From NCBI GenBank assembly GCA_940671915.1, contig CALNVZ010001532.1, positions 94,342 through 158,341 on the forward strand: a stretch of 64,000 nt of DNA, read 5' to 3'. The DNA is from Paracentrotus lividus. Its lineage: Eukaryota > Echinodermata > Echinoidea > Camarodonta > Echinidae. Below, piece by piece: positions 11,122 to 24,397 of this stretch. Numbering within the stretch: position 1 is the stretch's first letter; every line of letters begins with the position of its first letter. The position numbers and the translations under genes were made by a program. The notes beneath the pieces are model-generated. The model was given only the letters and a program-made list of their open reading frames with translations, was not told where the DNA came from and made no database searches.

Positions 11122-11564
11122 CAGTCTGTGTCAAATAAAATGGGACAGTCGGGGAAAAAATAATTTAGGTGTGAAATCTTTATAGATAATGTGTGTATGT
11201 GGTACCAAATTAAAGCCTGGACATTTTCTTTGCTGATGCACTTTGTTCTGTATAATAAGCTTTCGTTAAACAAAAGATATGCTAAGTTTTGTGCGACGAG
11301 AAACATATCGAAATTACGCACGTTTATTGTTCCATTATGCGAAACCTACATAAAAGCATGGACGTCGTGCGAAAATGGATTTTTCTTGACTATAGAAAAC
11401 TGGTCATATCTCAAAAATTACAGAACCAAATGTGATGCAAAAAATGCTAAAGAAAGTCCGAATATCCTGCTTTATGAAAATGCCAAACAATACCAGGTTT
11501 CAATTAATATTCATACTATAAAAAAAATGTTTTCCGACTGTACCATTTTTTTTTACACAGAATG
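11122..11564. mobile_element. MITE family M1, copy 1
   Basis: TIR CAGTCTGTGTCAAATAAAAT at the left, degenerate complement ending ACACAGAATG at 11564, flanked by TA on both sides. 443 bp, mariner-like by its TA target. The same insertion exists in the right arm (41413-41854), so it predates the duplication or haplotype split. Open frames inside are not conserved between copies as proteins. Confidence 0.88.
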
Positions 11565-11939
11565 TATATTAATTGAATTAGCATTTCATTCTGTATGAAG
11601 AAGCCTACAATGAAAAGTATGAACAATTATTATGTGATTCACGTTGTAATACAATGAATTCCACTTTGCAATTTAGTATATGAATATAAAAAAGGCCCAA
11701 GTCCATAGGAGGTCATTTTGAGAAAATCGAAAAAAACTTAATATTTTTTTTATATTCGGGCAATTAAAGTATATTTGGCCAAAAGACATCAGAGTCTTCA
11801 GAGAACATCATAAAACCAATTTAATTGTACATTTTTTATGAACATTAATATTCACGTTACTTGTGGGCGGGGCCTTTTGTCTGGTGGCCTTGGGTCGTTT
11901 TTAGAATCATATGGACTTGGTCATTGTTACATTCGTATA

Positions 11940-12469
11940 CGGTGCGTTCCAGAAAAAAGTATACCCAACTTTGATAGCCTCATATTATATAATAAAATAT
12001 AATAGCTTATCATAGCTTACGTGACCTTGAAATATATATCATCATAAAGAGCAACTCATATTCTTTTCAATGATACCAAACTTATACCTGTATTGTGACG
12101 GATGACTCAGCAGTTGGGCTTTAAAAAACAAGCGTAAAAAGTGCCCTGTCCCAAGTTTGAGCAAAAGCAGCCCTTGCAGTTCAATAGATCAAATAATCCT
12201 AATAATGAATGGACTCAGGAAGGCTGACCTCAAACAAACAATGAATGATCAGAAAGCCAGGGCTGCTTATCAGACAACTTGTACGTATCACTTTGACCAA
12301 TTTTTAAACACTCAAGTGTTCAGTCATCCATGACAGTATTGGTATGATTTTGGTATCATTAGATAGAATATGAGTTACCTTTGTCAGTAAATTAAAATTA
12401 ATTGCACATAAGTTATACAATTTAATATGAAGCTCTCAAATTCAGTATACTTTTATCTGGGACGCACTA

Positions 12470-12470
<1 letters not shown>
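11940..12470. mobile_element. MITE family M2 (TIR GGTGCGTTCCAGAAAAAAGT), left copy
   Basis: Left TIR CGGTGCGTTCCAGAAAAAAG begins next to TA at 11938-11939. The right TIR is GTATACTTTTATCTGGGACG ending CACTAC near 12470. TIRs include GTATAC and TCATATTAAA-like subterminal matches. The right-arm counterpart (about 39,350-39,886) keeps one sharp TIR and one corrupted TIR. Confidence 0.8.
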
Positions 12471-12514
<44 letters not shown>

Positions 12515-13039
12515 GGAGTTTGCAAAATGACGTATTATTCATGTTTTATAGTTCCTCTTCCTCCATCCATCACCAAAAAGTCTTAAGCACGCAAACAACA
12601 GTTCAAGAATGAGGGGGTGGTATGGTCCCTCCCTTTATTATTTTTTTTTTAATTAAATAGAAAAACAAGAAATACAGAGGGCGTCCGCACTTAAGCTCAG
12701 GTTGGGGGTGAAATGAGTGAGAACTTTTCTTAGAAAGGACCTTTGCTTGCCAGAGATTTTGGGGTAAAATGCTTTTGTAAATGGCAAATATTTTTATTTT
12801 ATTGCTTGCCAATGAATTTTTTTTTTTTTGGGGGGGGAATTCTCAAAAAAGTAAAACTTTGTTGTGAGCGAATTTTGTAAGAATACATCAATCCTGAGTC
12901 CGTCCCTGTATGCCCCACATCCACACACGCACATCAGCATAGGAATATTTTTTTCTTCTATTTTTGAGGAGCTATTTTTATTTTTATTTTTTAATATATT
13001 GACTCACACCCACCCAAACACCCTTTACACACCCTCTGA

Positions 13040-13080
<41 letters not shown>
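12471..13080. repeat. Poly(A) tract and CA microsatellite
   Basis: An A-run of about 42 bases (12472-12513) follows the M2 element, and a (CA)n run of about 33 bases lies at 13047-13079. Unique AT-rich DNA lies between. No gene seen up to 13,505. Confidence 0.9.
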
Positions 13081-13081
<1 letters not shown>

Positions 13082-13504
13082 GTATTACATAACACAATCT
13101 GTTAATGAGAGAGGGCGCTATGATATGAATGTAAGAAAAGCCCAAGTCCTGGGCCCCGTAACACAAAGGTTTGCGATCAATCGCAAATTTGAAAGAAGCA
13201 TTGTAATTGGTCACTGATCGGTCATTTGAACAAAACTTGCATGCAACAGTGATTGTGATTGGACTTTTTTTTTACATTCATTAACAGGTTTTTTTCTTTA
13301 TTTAAGGCATTTCTGAGATGATTTCAGATTCATCATTTATGCACAAGATAAGTCATTGTATAAGGAACAGTTTCCCATATTTAAGTCAATTTTACCAAAA
13401 ATTGGACTTGGGCCTTTTTTATATTCATATACTCAATTAATTGTAATATTTTAATAACAAAGCTTTACAGCATTCACTTTGATAGGATCATTCTGGTAAT
13501 ACAG

Positions 13505-14086
13505 TGTTAAATCACCAAAAAATTAAACTAGCCCAGGGGGTAGTTTAAGCCAGGTTTAATTCCTGGGCATCATCGTTACTACCCGGTTATAAGACCATTT
13601 GCACCTTAAATACAACACAATTAAAGTTAACTTTTGTGATAAGGGGCCGGGGGAGGATTATAAAAACAATATAAAAGCAAAAAATAATCCAGATTGATTA
13701 ATCTCTCATGTTAAAAATACATCCAATCCTCAATAATAAATGTATGCATTACCTGACAAAAATAAAATAAAAAATCAATCAATCAACCAAACCTGCCTCG
13801 CCTAGCTAGACCAGCGGTGCGCACGATTGGCAAGGCGCGTATTATATTGTTGCATTACCTGCGTTGCACTGCTGCGCGATCCTGACTTGGGAGCTCAGCT
13901 GGAGATGAGCTCTACTGAGCATGCGTAATCTATTTAACCCAGGGTTAAATGTAAAACTTGGGTTTTGTTAAACTAGGCTATCAGAATACCAATAGGACTT
14001 AAACCAGGGGTGTGGGTTAAGTGTGGTTTAGTTAACCTAAGGTTAACTTTAGCCCAGGGTTAACTTTTACTGCTATCAGAATATGG
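13505..14086. mobile_element. Left-only insertion of ~580 bp
   Basis: The right arm passes directly from the GGATCATT...GTTTAA side to the ATAAGTT(C/T)AGTAC side at about 38,510-38,540, while the left arm has about 580 extra bases. The insert carries repeated GTTAA/TTAACC, AGCCCAGGG and CTATCAGAATA motifs in both orientations. Clear terminal repeats and a target duplication were not resolved, so its class is unknown. Confidence 0.55.
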
Positions 14087-14135
14087 GCCTATAAGTTTAG
14101 TACAATCATGAGATGTTATGCATGTATGCAATGTA

Positions 14136-14590
14136 CAGTCTGTGTCAAATAAAATGGTACAAGTCGGAAAACATTTTTTTAATAGTATGAAGTTTAATCA
14201 CAGTCTGCTATTGTTTGGTATTTTCATAAAGCAGGAAGATCAGACTTTCATCTGCTATTTTTTTTCATCACATTTGGTGTTGCAATTTTTTGAAATATGG
14301 CTAGTTTTCTACAATCAAGAAAAATCCATTTTTCGCACGCCTTCCCATGCCTTTGTGTATACGTCTCCCATAATGGCCATGAAGTGCTCTATTTCGATTT
14401 GTTCCTCGTCGCACAAAATTTAGCATAACTTTTGTTTTACGAAAGAAAATTTTACAGAACAAGGCGCATCAGCAAGGAAAATCTTTTGGTTTTATTTTGG
14501 TACCACATACACACATTATCTCAAAATATTTCACACCTAAATATTTTTATTTACGACTGTACCATTTTATTTTTTTTCTGACACAGACTG
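14136..14590. mobile_element. MITE family M1, copy 2
   Basis: CAGTCTGTGTCAAATAAAAT at 14136 and its complement ending at 14590, with TA on each side. 455 bp. The right-arm counterpart at about 37,990-38,460 is the same insertion in error-rich sequence. Confidence 0.9.
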
Positions 14591-14734
14591 TACAATCTCA
14601 ATATAATTAAGTTTCTGATCAGACTTTATAAGTGGTGTTGGATAGTGTGCTTATGTATATGTTTTAATTAATTTGGCTGTTTGTGTCTGGGGATGTACAT
14701 CGTTGTAAATAAGTTCTTATGTATGTATGAATTT

Positions 14735-17700
14735 ATTTATTTATTAGACTTCACCAGTAAAATGTACATGGTATTTTGTCAACATGTTGAACATAATCAA
14801 AGTGGGAAAAAAATTATTATAATAGTTAATGGATGTAGTATATATACAAGTTAAGTTTTAACATAATCATTATAATCATATTGACATAATTGAATTTACA
14901 ATAATTCATGAATGTAGTAATATATACAAATAATTCGGACTTAATCAAAGTGGAAACAAATAATATATCTATAAACAGTTTTCACATAATCATCGTAATC
15001 ATTTTGACATCATTAATTTACAATAATTCATGAATATAGCAATATATATATAAATAATTTTAACATAACCATCGTAATCATATTGACATAATTAATTTAC
15101 CAGAATTCATGAATATATTGATAAATACATGCAAATAATTCGACCAAAATCATATTGACAAATATATATAATATATATACAAGTATAGTTTTAACATAAT
15201 CATCATAATCATATTGACATAATTGATTTACAATAATTCATGAATATAGTAATATATACAAATAATTCGGACTTATTCAAAGTGAAAACAAATAATATAT
15301 CTATAAACAGTTTTAACATAATCATCGTAATCATTTTGACATAATTAATTTACAATAATTCATGAATATAGTAATATATTTATATAAATAATTTTAACAT
15401 AACCATCGTAATCATATTGACATAATTAATTAACAATAATTCATGAATATAGTGATAAATACATGTCAAATATATATAATGTATATAAAAATAATTAGAT
15501 ACAAATTTCATGAGTTTTTTCATATATATGTACATTAAAATTCTCCTCTGATTGATATTATTTTCTTGAAGTATTTAAGCACAAGGTTAATTATATCTTC
15601 ATTTTCTAGTTTCATTATTTCTATAAATCTGTTTTCGTCACTAAATTCTCTGAATTCCCCCCTAAGTTTAATTATATCGGTAAACAGTATTGCCCTTGCT
15701 ATCCTATATTTTGTACATTCTATCATAATATGGTATTCGTCCCCAATTTTCCCAGTATTACATTCATTACAAATCCTTAGTTGTGATGGAACTTTATTCG
15801 GTCGTCTGTGTCTGCCGGTTTCTATAGGGAGGTTATGAGAGCTTATTCTTAGCCGACATATGTTTTTGCGTAATTTATAATTGTTTATATGGGTTAGGTA
15901 TTTTTCCCTCTCTATATTCCTTTTAAATTTTCTATATGTTCTTAATTTATTTTGTTCGTCCCCATAAGCATAATCATGGTCTAAGTCCATTGTAAATTGA
16001 CGGTTGTATAGTTCTTTTATTTTATCTTCTATTTCATCTCCTATAACTGTAGTACTATCAATAATATCTTCTATTTGTAAGCATTCGTGATTTACATCTA
16101 GGTAAGAGCTACATGCCTTACGTAAATGTCGTACATTCCCTAACCAACATATACACTGTTTACTTAACATTGATTTATTTTCTTGGAAAGAGTAATATAG
16201 TAATGAGTTCTTTTCTAAATTTCGCATACGTGCCCAATATTTGGCTATGATCTGACAGATACTTGTTATTAATGGGTATGATCCAACTTCGGCTAATATT
16301 GCTATTTTACTACTCTTTTTATTGACACCTAATACATTTCGCAACTTTTGTAGTTGAACACTTTCTATATGATTCTTAAATATGTTTTGGAATTTCCCTT
16401 TTCAACTTTGCCAAGCTTTTCAAAATTAACCATGAAGGCACCCCAAACCTCTGCACCATAAAAAAAGTATAGGTTTAATGAGAGAATTAAACAGACAATT
16501 TCAACTTAATGTTGGGAAGACAGTACCGAAAGATTTTAGAAGTTTAAATATTACTTTTTAGATTTGTGTACCAAATTTACGGTGCGTCATTGAAGGTGCC
16601 ACAATTATTAATGGTAAGCGCTAAATATGTTGCCTGTTTTACTGTTTCTACGTTTTCATCGTTTATTTTGAATAAATGATGTTTCAACATCCTTCCGTTT
16701 TTGTTACAGATTAAATTTTTGTCTTTTTTATATTTACTTCTAATAACCAACTTTTACAGTATATATCAAGTCTATTCAATAAGTTCTGCATTCCGTTTTT
16801 CGACTTTGATATCAACACAATATCATCAGCATACATTAAACAGTTTAATGTTTTCTATTTATTTCTACAGGATCAGTATCGACTGTTCCTAGTTCTTGTG
16901 GTAAATCGTTCAGGTAAAGGTTAAAAAGTGTGGGCTTATTGTGCATCCCTGTTTTACTCCACAATTGGTTTCAAAACATTTCGTCAATCCGTCATCTAAT
17001 TTGACACTTAGTTTTAATTTTTCATACATGTTTGTGATAACTTTATAAAAATTTCCCCCAATTCCATACGTCAGCATTTTGTAAACAACAACCCTTTTCT
17101 CCAAACGCTATCGAAAGCCTTGCGTAGATCGACAAAACAGAAGTATACATTTTTCCTTTCGTTACGATCATTTTGTTCTTACGTATTTGTCAATAATCGT
17201 TTTTAGAGTAAATATATGATCTGGTGTTCTTTGTCCTTCTCTGAAACCAATTTGATTACTTACATACATCTTATTTTCTGTAAGGTAGTTTACTAGTCGT
17301 CTATTTAGAATACTGCAGAACAGGTTTCCAACCGAGCTCGACAGACAAATCCCTCTATAATTTGCCGGGTCAGATTTACAGCCTGTTTTGAATATGGGAA
17401 CGACATAGCTTTCCGACCATCTCCTCGGAAACTTACTGCTTATTAATATCATGTTAAAGACTTTTGCTAAACCTGGTGAGAAATGATACTTTCCCGCTTT
17501 CAGCATTTCATTTAAAATAGAATCGCATCCAGGGGCTTTATGTGTTTTGAGATTTTGAATACATTTGAATACTTCGGTAGTTGTAATAGTGAAGTCCAAT
17601 TTACTAAAAGTTTTTTGAAGTCCTTCTTTCTTTAATTGATCCTCTATTATCAAATGATTCTCTCCAAGCGTTTTTGTTTTATTCATGAGATTACGAAAGT

Positions 17701-18355
17701 AGTTGTACCATTCTACAGGCGGGATCTCCCCCGCGATATGTTTCTTTTTCGAGTGTGATTTATTGAATTTATCTATAATATTCCACCAATCTTTAGTGTT
17801 CGTACTTTCTAATTCTTCTAGTCTTTTCAACATATCATTTCTTGTTTCCTTCATATGTCTCTTTAGCCTGTTCTTGAATAATTTTTTGCACGCGTAATAT
17901 CTATTTCGCAATTGCCTGTCAAATGGGTTCTTGCTGACTTATAGCTTCTTAACTCTTTTCTGCAAAGCTTTGGTTTCTCTATCACAATGTAATTTGTTTT
18001 GTTTCTTTCTTTTACTCTGTTTCTTTTTACATGTTTTTTTCGGTATTCTTGCCGCATTAGCCATGTCCAGGATACACTTACTTAGCTCGTCAACTGCCAT
18101 GTCGATCCCGTTCTCATTAAAATCTATTTCTGACAATGCTTTAATTCTTTTCTTGTTTTCAGGGTAGTTAAGGGCCGTTTCAAATTGTTCTCTACTGAAT
18201 TGTCCCTGCCAGTTGTATGTATCTGGCGACGGGATTAGTTCGATTCTGGCATTTTCGTCGTGGTGATCAGGTCGATGATGTAATGCCATAGACACTTCAA
18301 TTCAATTGGGCAATGATCTGAGTATATTGTTAGTGGTAATACATGAAAAAAGTTG
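14735..18355 (-). mobile_element. 5'-truncated LINE retrotransposon, left arm only
   Basis: The minus strand encodes non-LTR retrotransposon ORF2 pieces in several frames. At 18,350-18,295 is the end of the endonuclease (SDHCPI), then a linker (to 17,939), RT motifs at 17,911-17,168 (APGCDSI, NYRGICLSS, NQIGFREG), GVKQGC near 16,950, the catalytic YADD box at 16,822-16,833, and a C-terminal CNECN...HIMIEC zinc-knuckle-like region in the 15,535-16,344 frame. Several frameshifts and stops make it dead. The right arm shows an uninterrupted junction near 37,870, so the insertion is absent there. The clade is not certain; the C-terminus resembles Jockey/CR1-group elements. Confidence 0.9.
14760..15530. 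repeat. Tandem repeat array at the LINE 3' end
   Basis: AT-rich modules recur with higher-order spacing of roughly 85-330 bp: ACATAATCAT(C)GTAATCAT, TTGACATAATTAATTTACAA and TAATTCATGAATATAGTAAT. The array sits immediately 3' of the LINE coding frame on the minus strand and is probably its expanded 3' UTR. Confidence 0.8.
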
Positions 18356-19080
18356 ATTTGTATGTAAAATGTGTATTTCTATATATAGCCTTTTAAACTC
18401 TTGTTATTGTCTTATATGTGGTTGGCGATACTTGCAGGTTTTCTTCAGCCGTTAATGCATACTTTGTTCTGGAGAATCGGCCCTTTCACTTTTTTTTTTT
18501 TTTCAAGCGTCATATAAATGTAAAATTTCATTATTGTTACTCAAATGTGAATAAACAGATTACATAATGCAGCAAAAGTGACATTTGTGACAACCTTGTG
18601 TAAATTTTGTTTTCATTGTCACAATCGCGCAATACTTTTTGTGTCATACTTTACGAATTTTTTTTTCAATGCAAAACATCATTTTTTAGCATTACGAATC
18701 AAGATGAAAATTCTGCAATAAATATTTGACGAATTTGCATTGATCAAGTTTATTGTCATGGAAATCTTGCATGACAAATTTATTTGACTAATCAAAAGTT
18801 TGTCAAATAAGACAATGTTTTGACGATTATTTTTGGTCAATTGACTAGATATATTTAAAAGTGTACATGTCGTGATTATGTAGATCGTGTCTTAATTCGA
18901 ATTGAGACACGATGTAAATAATTTCGAAATGTACAAACTCGATTTGCTACATGACCTTTATTATTTTATGTCGCGAAATCAATTATTTAAAGTCATGACT
19001 TAAAAACGTTGAGCAGTAATTTAGATTTATGTCATGTCGTAATTTTAAAATTGGCGATTTCGGAAAATGCTGAGAATTAC

Positions 19081-19865
19081 CTGGGGTGGTGAGAGTAAGC
19101 AATAAAGAAGTCCTAAATAGAGCTAAAACAGAGAGAACTTATGAAGACTGTACAAAACAGAAAGGTTTAGTATGTTGGACATGTCATTATAGAGCAAACA
19201 TATTGCAGAAAGAGTTACTTGAAGGAATTATACAGTCTATGTCAAATAAAATGGTGCAGTTGGGAAACATTTTTTTATTTTACGAAGATTAGTCACCACT
19301 TAGTAATGCTTGATATTTTCATAACGCAGGGAAATGAGCTTTCTTCTTTTTTCATCTCATTTGGTGTTGTAGATCTTGAGATATGATTAGTTTTCTACAA
19401 ACATTAAAAATCCATTTTGCGCGCCACTTGCCATTTCTTTGTGTCGGTTTCGAACACTAGCCGCCGAAATTTACGTAAAAGAACAACAGGTTTGTGCAAA
19501 GTTAAATCTTTTGTCTTTACACAAAAATTAGCATAACGTTTGTTCTACAAAAACAAATTATTTGAAATAAATTGTTTCAGCAAGAAAAATATATTGGCTT
19601 TAATCTGATACCATATATACAAAACATTTGAAAAGATTTAATACCTAATTTATTTTTTCCCCGACTGTACCATTTTTTTTTTTTTTTTTTTGACACAGAC
19701 TGTAGTAGGCCTACATGGTAAACGGGAAAGGGGTAGACAGCGAACAATTGGATAGATCAGATCATGTTAAGAAATGAACAGGACTGACCTATGGATGGAT
19801 CTGAAAAACCTAATGACCGTGAGTTGTGGAGATGCATCCCCTTTCTGATTAACGGCACTAGATGA
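19081..19865 (+). pseudogene. LINE ORF2 C-terminal remnant, interrupted by M1 copy 3
   Basis: Before the MITE the plus strand reads VSNKEVLNRAKTER and ELLEGI; after it GKRERGRQRTIG and DLWMDLKNLM, followed by three stops. This is the order found at the C-terminus of animal endonuclease-reverse transcriptase LINEs (probably RTE-type). About 40 residues lie beyond the insertion. The first half is recognisable in the right arm near 36,845-37,000. Confidence 0.7.
19233..19702. mobile_element. MITE family M1, copy 3
   Basis: CAGTCTATGTCAAATAAAAT at 19233 with complement ending CACAGACTG at 19702, TA on both sides. 470 bp. Inserted into a LINE reading frame, dating it after that LINE copy. Confidence 0.9.
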
Positions 19866-19869
19866 TGAT

Positions 19870-21355
19870 AATGATTAGACATTAGCATGATTAGGGCCTA
19901 TGACAGAGCAAATGGACATGGATTTTGAAAACTTTAAATAGCTACGTACATTTCGGTAAAACAACATGATTCAATACTCAACATTCAATTCATTTTCCGT
20001 ATAGAAATAGATAGATTCAATAATACATTAAAATGTAATAACGTTACAAGCGAAGTTACTCAGTATGAAATAAAACACATATTGAACAATACGAAAGACC
20101 ATGAGAAAGCAAGAAATTTAGAAGAAAGAAACAAGGCCTGTATGACGCAAGTCACTATGATTACATAAGTATGGTCCAAAGCAAATAGAACGACTCATTA
20201 GAAGGGAATACTAATGAACTAGGTTATTGGCTGATTGGTATTTTTATGTACGTTTAAACGTGTTGAGACTAGGGGCCACCTTAATGTCATTAGGTAGAGA
20301 ATTCCAGTAGGCACATTCAGAAAAGATAAACGATTTTTGTGCAAATAATGTTCGTGTTACTGTTAAGGGTAAGTGGTAGCAATTCCGGTGTCTATTTGGT
20401 TATTGTTTACAGAGACACTTTTTCTTGCGACAATTGCTCCTGGCTTCATTTCGTTTAAAATGTAGGGCTATCATTTTTATGGTTCGGGTTGCAAATGCGT
20501 TTTATTTTATTTTGGGGGTAAAGGGTTTAAGGTAGAGTACAGTTTAAAAACCATGGCTCAAATTAAAGTGGAGAGGCTGAGCCGAGATTGAGGGTTTAAA
20601 ATTAAAAAAACAGGCTAAAAATCACAAATGGTGATTTTCGCGTTTTGTACACGTTTGCTGGAAAAAGTGTGGGGCTCAAGCCCCGAACTCCGAATTGAAT
20701 TTACAGCGGAACGATTGTCGCTGAAGCAAATGTCACTGGGATCTTAATTCCATTATCATTATATGCCTGTTGATATCTTTTTAGTATACTGAAACTGAAA
20801 TTTTCTATCATAAGATACCATCTAAATCGTTATTATTTTCATCAATTCAGTTTCTATTTACATGGAGTTAATAACCTTGAAAGTAAGTTTAATAGATTTA
20901 GAAGCGTGAAGGCGTAAAGACCAACAATTTTGAAAATTACTCTACACGAAAAAAAACTCCTGTGTTACCGTATTTTCGTGTCCTTCACAAAACCATTTTG
21001 GTTGGCTTGCAATACAGCAAAATGATATCAACATATAGATTGACCTATAATAGACATATGAAATTGACACAATCATTCATGCACAAGTTTCATAAACCAT
21101 GTCATTTGGAGCAATCATGCAAAAAAAAGTAAGGCATGATTAAAAAAAAATTTCATTATGAAATCAGCAGACCATCGGCAATTAACAAAAGTGGTGGTGC
21201 TCACGTATTCATGAACCAATTTTTGAATTTTTTTTGTGTCATTTTGAAGTTGAGACCATGACCGAGTTTTCTTTACATATATAGACCTTCACCCCAGAAT
21301 CCGTCATTTTTTTCAGTTTGGCAGCCATTTCAAAGTGTAAAATTTGTGTTCTTGC

Positions 21356-21407
<52 letters not shown>

Positions 21408-21920
21408 ACGCATTGTAGCAACGGCGTAAATCCATGTCGTTGGGTGGATGGATGAGCGACATAATTTTCCCACTTGTCGCGATCTTGTTTGACATAATAT
21501 AAGTTACGTTCGGCGTTACGTCAAAAAATCCTTTTTCCGGCTGATCCCCACGGACGCCTTCCCGTCATAGTCAGCAGTTGAAATAGTAATAATTTATTTT
21601 CATCCAATAAAACAAAGAAATACATTAGAAATGATAGAATAGAAAATTAAATTAGCATAAAACAACAAAAACGCAACTAAATGTAAAAGTCTGTGTGAAC
21701 TTATCATAAGAATCACTTAAGCTTTCCATGTATTTGATATTGAAGCATCAAATTATAGAGCAAAGGCAATATCAAGATAATTATGATGAACATCGGTAGC
21801 TAGCAGGAGGTGGTCGACGACGTTGACGACGATGAAGGGAGAAAGATTTGTCAAGACGTCAAAGCTATCTGTCAAGACTTTAAAGCGATTTGCCAAAACG
21901 GCATAGCGATGACGATTATA
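19870..21920. other. Intergenic AT-rich stretch with GTT microsatellite
   Basis: No supported gene. A pure (TTG)n run occupies about 21,355-21,407, and 21,535-21,720 is a degraded fragment of the small foldback MITE family (GATCCCCACGG, CTTCCCGTCATAGTCAG) also found at 8469-8937. The rest shows no recognised structure. Confidence 0.7.
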
Positions 21921-23545
21921 CCCCCGTCACACTGAGCTCGTTCCTACTACGTCCTTGCAAATTTTGCCGAACGGGCATAGTCTGTGTGTAAACTGAGTGG
22001 ACGTAGTAAATACTTCTTACGATCTGTTTACGAACTTCATGGACTAGCTAGGTCGGATTTTCAAAAAAGTGTTAAAAAAAATCGGGCGCCCATCTCGTCC
22101 TAAAATTTAACGGGGTGGCAACGTACCTGAAACGAGATGGACGTACTACAAACGAAATTGCCGTACTTAAATCGTTCTAAAGATGTGCTAGGACGTCTTA
22201 CAAACGAGCATTGTATATTCATTATCAGCTTGAAGTTACGAAAACGCATGAGGTCTGGCAAAAACGGGCTAGGGTTTTTATGGGAAACGGGCACACATTT
22301 GCGTTCAACACGTTCTAGACACGGATAATGACGTAGTAAGAACGAGATGAACTTTCTGGAGGCCGTTTGGTCGACGAAAGAACGAGTAAGAACGGATTTT
22401 GACGGATTAAAAACGACCCAGAACTAGTTAGGTCGGGACGAAACGCATTGGAAACGAGTTGGAACTGATTAAGAACGGGTTGAAACTAATTGGGGACGGG
22501 TTTGGATTGTTTCAAACGGGCTCTTTTTCGTGGAAACGGTCATTTTCACCCGATTTTAACAACGGACGGCAGACGAGGCAAAGACGTGATGGACGTATTG
22601 AGGACTGTATACGAAAGTTGTTCATCTTAATCCAGAAATAATTAGGTCAAATGTACGCGTTCTTTTTCGGACCAATGGCCGTTTTTCGTATTTATTCTAA
22701 AAGTTGTGAGATTTCTGTAATTGTTACAATTAATGTGTGGCAATCAAATAGCTGATCTATTTGCTTATACTACTATCACACTGAACAATTTCTTACCATG
22801 TTATTGAAATTATTGCAGAACGGGCTTAATCTATGTTCACACGGAGTGGACGTACTTGAGACCTATTTCAATCTGCTCAGGACTTTATAGCACGGGCTTG
22901 GATAGCAATACATTTCCAATTTTTAAAAAGAACGGCATGTCATAATTCCCGTCACACTGAGCTAGTTCTCACTGCGTTCTTGGTAGTTCTTGTTGAACGG
23001 GCTCAATCTGTTTACAAACGGACTGAACGTAGTACAGACCTTTTAGAATCTAGTACAGACCGTTTACAATCTGTTTACGAACTTGGCGAACGGGCCCGAA
23101 CGGAGAGAAACGGAAAGGCATTCCGATTTTTTTTAACATGTTCAAAAAAAATCGTACTGGCTTCCAGTTCTAAAATTAAACGTAGTGACAACGTTCCTTA
23201 CCGGGTAGGACTTACTCTGAACGAGAAGGACGTACTACGAACATGGTACCGAACTTTTATCATGCTGCGCATAGGCACTTTAGTGACGGTTTGGACGTGC
23301 TACGAACGGTATAGAGTGAACGAGCTGTTTACTCGGACTGAACTGGATAACAACGTATTGCGGACGCGATAAAGACGGAATTGACGTAACGAGAACTATT
23401 TATGAACTGCCTAGTATCGTATTCAAGAAATTATTTTTCAAAGTTAAAGTTCCAACCTGACCAAAGCCCGTTCAGCAATTTTTTTAAGAACGGGCAAGAA
23501 CGTTATAGAACGTTATAGAACGACCTCAGTGTGACGGCCCCCTTA
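21921..23545. mobile_element. AACG-rich TIR element, possibly tandem copies
   Basis: The left end CCCCCGTCACACTGAG (21,921) mirrors the right end CTCAGTGTGACGG plus CCCCC (to about 23,542). A second left-type end occurs at about 22,948 and a weaker one near 22,768, so this may be nested or tandem copies. The interior is unusually rich in AACGGG, AACGAG and GGACGTA words spaced roughly 10-14 bases apart. No target duplication was resolved and no transposase is seen; the largest open frame (about 130 codons) is explained by the repeated words. Confidence 0.7.
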
Positions 23546-24397
23546 GATGATCGCTAAATTGAAAAGGTGAATTTCTAATTGAACAAAAGCTCCCCACATT
23601 GGCAATGTAAGATAACTTCTATGTATAGGCCGTAATCAGATTCATTATTTCATTCATCTTCTCTGAGAGGAAAAACACATTCCATCAACATGAGCCATTT
23701 AAATAGCAATTCTTGGAATTCATTTCACATGACATTATTGGTGGATCTACTCGCGTCGAAGTCATAAAATTGAAATGTGAAAAATTAATCAATAAGACAG
23801 TGTATTTTCTTTAAAAGAGACTTGATCGCTTATGTCGCTACGGCTCTGCATAAAGCGACTCTACCATGCGATCGATAATGCCCTACTTTAAAGGGAAACA
23901 GTAACTTTAAAAACAAGAGCAATTAGATCAAGATGAATAAAATTATATTGCTCTAATAGTAAAAACAAACTACTGAAAATTTCAGAATCAAATGGAAGTC
24001 ATTTACTACCACAAAACAGTGTAACAGCCAAACGCGAGTGAATTTTCAACCCCTTTGCAGCAAACCCTCCAGCCCGCTAGGGTCGGGGGAACACGACAGG
24101 AAGTGGGTTGTCTTGAAAAGCACATGGCAATTTTTTTCCACCACGAGATGGTTTACTAAATTTGAGTATGAAATCATTGATATCTCGAAAGTAAAGCAAG
24201 CAATTAACTTGTAATTTTTGAAGAGATACCAGACTGACCTATAAGTTTATAATTATGTTGACAAAATGAGCTAAATCAAGAATTGTGATTTGAATATCAT
24301 TAATGTTACTGCATCCCTTTAACGAAAGGAAGCAAGTAACACAATTTCCTGTTTAAAAAGAGCAAAATGTATTTCTATGTAATCTTTCCATTGATAA
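23546..24397. other. No recognisable feature
   Basis: AT-rich DNA without convincing open frames or repeats. Confidence 0.6.

Larger units (their letters stand above)
1..19190 (+). repeat. Left arm of giant inverted duplication
   Basis: This arm is the reverse complement of about 36,842-47,375. Base 1 pairs with about 47,375, so homology probably continues upstream of the window. Matching blocks, left to right arm, are: 1-2147 with 47,375-45,775; 7460-10,685 with 45,776-42,791; 10,685-11,790 with 42,294-41,182; 11,790-12,170 with 40,033-39,680 (all by eye near-identical); then 12,170-13,505, 14,086-14,735 and 18,355-19,190 against 39,680-36,842, at much lower identity. Left-only insertions are listed separately. 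Outside the listed features (240-1384, 7713-8468, 10508-11121, 11565-11939, 18360-19080) I see no gene. Confidence 0.93.

Noticed and set aside
22980..23372. A 130-codon plus-strand frame
   Set aside because: It is composed of the AACG-rich words of the TIR element, without protein-like motifs.
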